Below are positions 42,478-42,785 of a stretch of DNA of 42,785 bases, in pieces (position 1 is the stretch's first letter; each line of letters opens with the position of its first letter). The notes beneath the pieces are model-generated. The model saw only the letters and a program-made list of their open reading frames with translations, did no database searches and was not told where the DNA came from. Origin of the DNA: Frankia sp. AgB32 (GTDB lineage Bacteria; Actinomycetota; Actinomycetes; Frankiales; Frankiaceae); contig NZ_JALKFX010000078.1 in NCBI RefSeq assembly GCF_023243045.1, positions 1-42,785 on the forward strand, given 5' to 3'. A program made the position numbers and the translations under genes.

Positions 42478-42759
42478 ATGCTTTGGACGATCGTTTCCTG
42501 GGCGGTTCTCGGTCTGATCGCGGGTGCGGTCGCCCGCCTGCTGGTGCCGGGGCCGGACCCGATGAGCATTCCCGCGACGATCATGCTCGGTGTCGTCGGT
42601 TCGTTCGTCGGGGGTTTCCTCGGTTTCGTGCTGTTCGGCAAGGACTTCGGGGACGGGGCGCTGCAGCCGTCCGGGATCATCGGGTCGATTCTCGGGGGCA
42701 TCGTCGTGCTGCTGATCTGGCGGGCGGTGGGTGGGCGCCGTCACGCGCTGCGTCGCTAG
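42478..42759 (+). CDS. GlsB/YeaQ/YmgE-family membrane protein
   Basis: The 93-residue protein has three hydrophobic segments: MLWTIVSWAVLGLIAGAVARLLVPG, IPATIMLGVVGSFVGGFLGFVLFG and GIIGSILGGIVVLLIWRAV. The pattern GLIAGAVARL...P...LGVVGSFVGG is that of the transglycosylase-associated GlsB/YmgE family, small stress-linked membrane proteins of unclear function. ATG 42478 is preceded by CGGAGG at good spacing. The remaining 26 bases of the window hold nothing. Confidence 0.9.
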   Translation: MLWTIVSWAVLGLIAGAVARLLVPGPDPMSIPATIMLGVVGSFVGGFLGFVLFGKDFGDGALQPSGIIGSILGGIVVLLIWRAVGGRRHALRR

Positions 42760-42785
42760 GGCGGCGCTGTGCCCGCGCCCCCCGG

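Overview
The window is a very GC-rich actinobacterial chromosome segment. The order infB – ylxP – rbfA – (nrnA) – truB – ribF – rpsO – pnp – M16 protease – dapB is the classical actinobacterial arrangement. The Pro/Gly-rich IF2 N-terminus and the mix of accessory genes suggest Frankia or a close relative; this is inference from gene content, not from a marker gene. Both window edges lie in ordinary sequence, but the first ~100 bases and one tract near 14.2 kb are nearly pure G/C runs and may be unreliable.

Region 1 (1–11.4 kb, + strand) is the housekeeping translation/RNA operon: IF2 (5'-partial), YlxP/DUF503, RbfA, a DHH-family NrnA-like gene that has lost its catalytic core by an in-frame deletion, TruB, RibF, ribosomal protein S15, PNPase, an M16 zinc protease and DapB. 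Region 2 (11.5–14.3 kb) is a non-canonical Hsp70 followed after 11 bases by a protein in which I see two degenerate J-like segments (HPR and RPD instead of HPD).

Region 3 (14.4–19.4 kb) holds a small unknown protein, a PPOX/F420-type flavin-fold oxidoreductase, a TPR-like protein, an extra methionine aminopeptidase divergent from a leaderless XRE regulator across a 32-bp near-perfect palindrome, and an alpha/beta hydrolase preceded by a 17-codon leader ORF and a strong hairpin. Region 4 (19.4–22.4 kb) is a wrecked Ser/Thr kinase gene: its 5' and 3' parts are separated by a Tn3-family transposase tail, a recombinase-like remnant with repeated TGTTTCAT boxes, and an intact LCM-type methyltransferase.

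Region 5 (22.4–27.7 kb, - strand) is a cobalamin operon (chelatase ChlID-type, CobO, CobB, CobE/CbiG-C) behind a cobalamin riboswitch; a short ORF with a strong ribosome-binding site overlaps the chelatase start. Region 6 (27.8–34.5 kb) holds a Cys-rich pentapeptide-repeat protein, a methyltransferase fragment, an APC permease, a His-rich cation diffusion facilitator, a two-component system and a HAD hydrolase. Region 7 (34.5–39 kb) holds a TIR-like/WD40 fusion, a protein with an HTH-like N-terminus behind a 15-bp palindrome, and a tyrosine recombinase: a plausible defence-like or integrated module. Region 8 (39.1–42.8 kb) has a translationally coupled methyltransferase–HD hydrolase pair, a DsbA/FrnE-like oxidoreductase, TatA and a GlsB/YmgE-type membrane protein with a stress-sigma-like promoter.

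A recurrent theme is in-frame 15- or 18-bp tandem duplication inside coding regions (XRE regulator, CDF transporter, response regulator, HD protein, TatA), together with several deleted or broken genes. I saw no rRNA, tRNA or CRISPR array.
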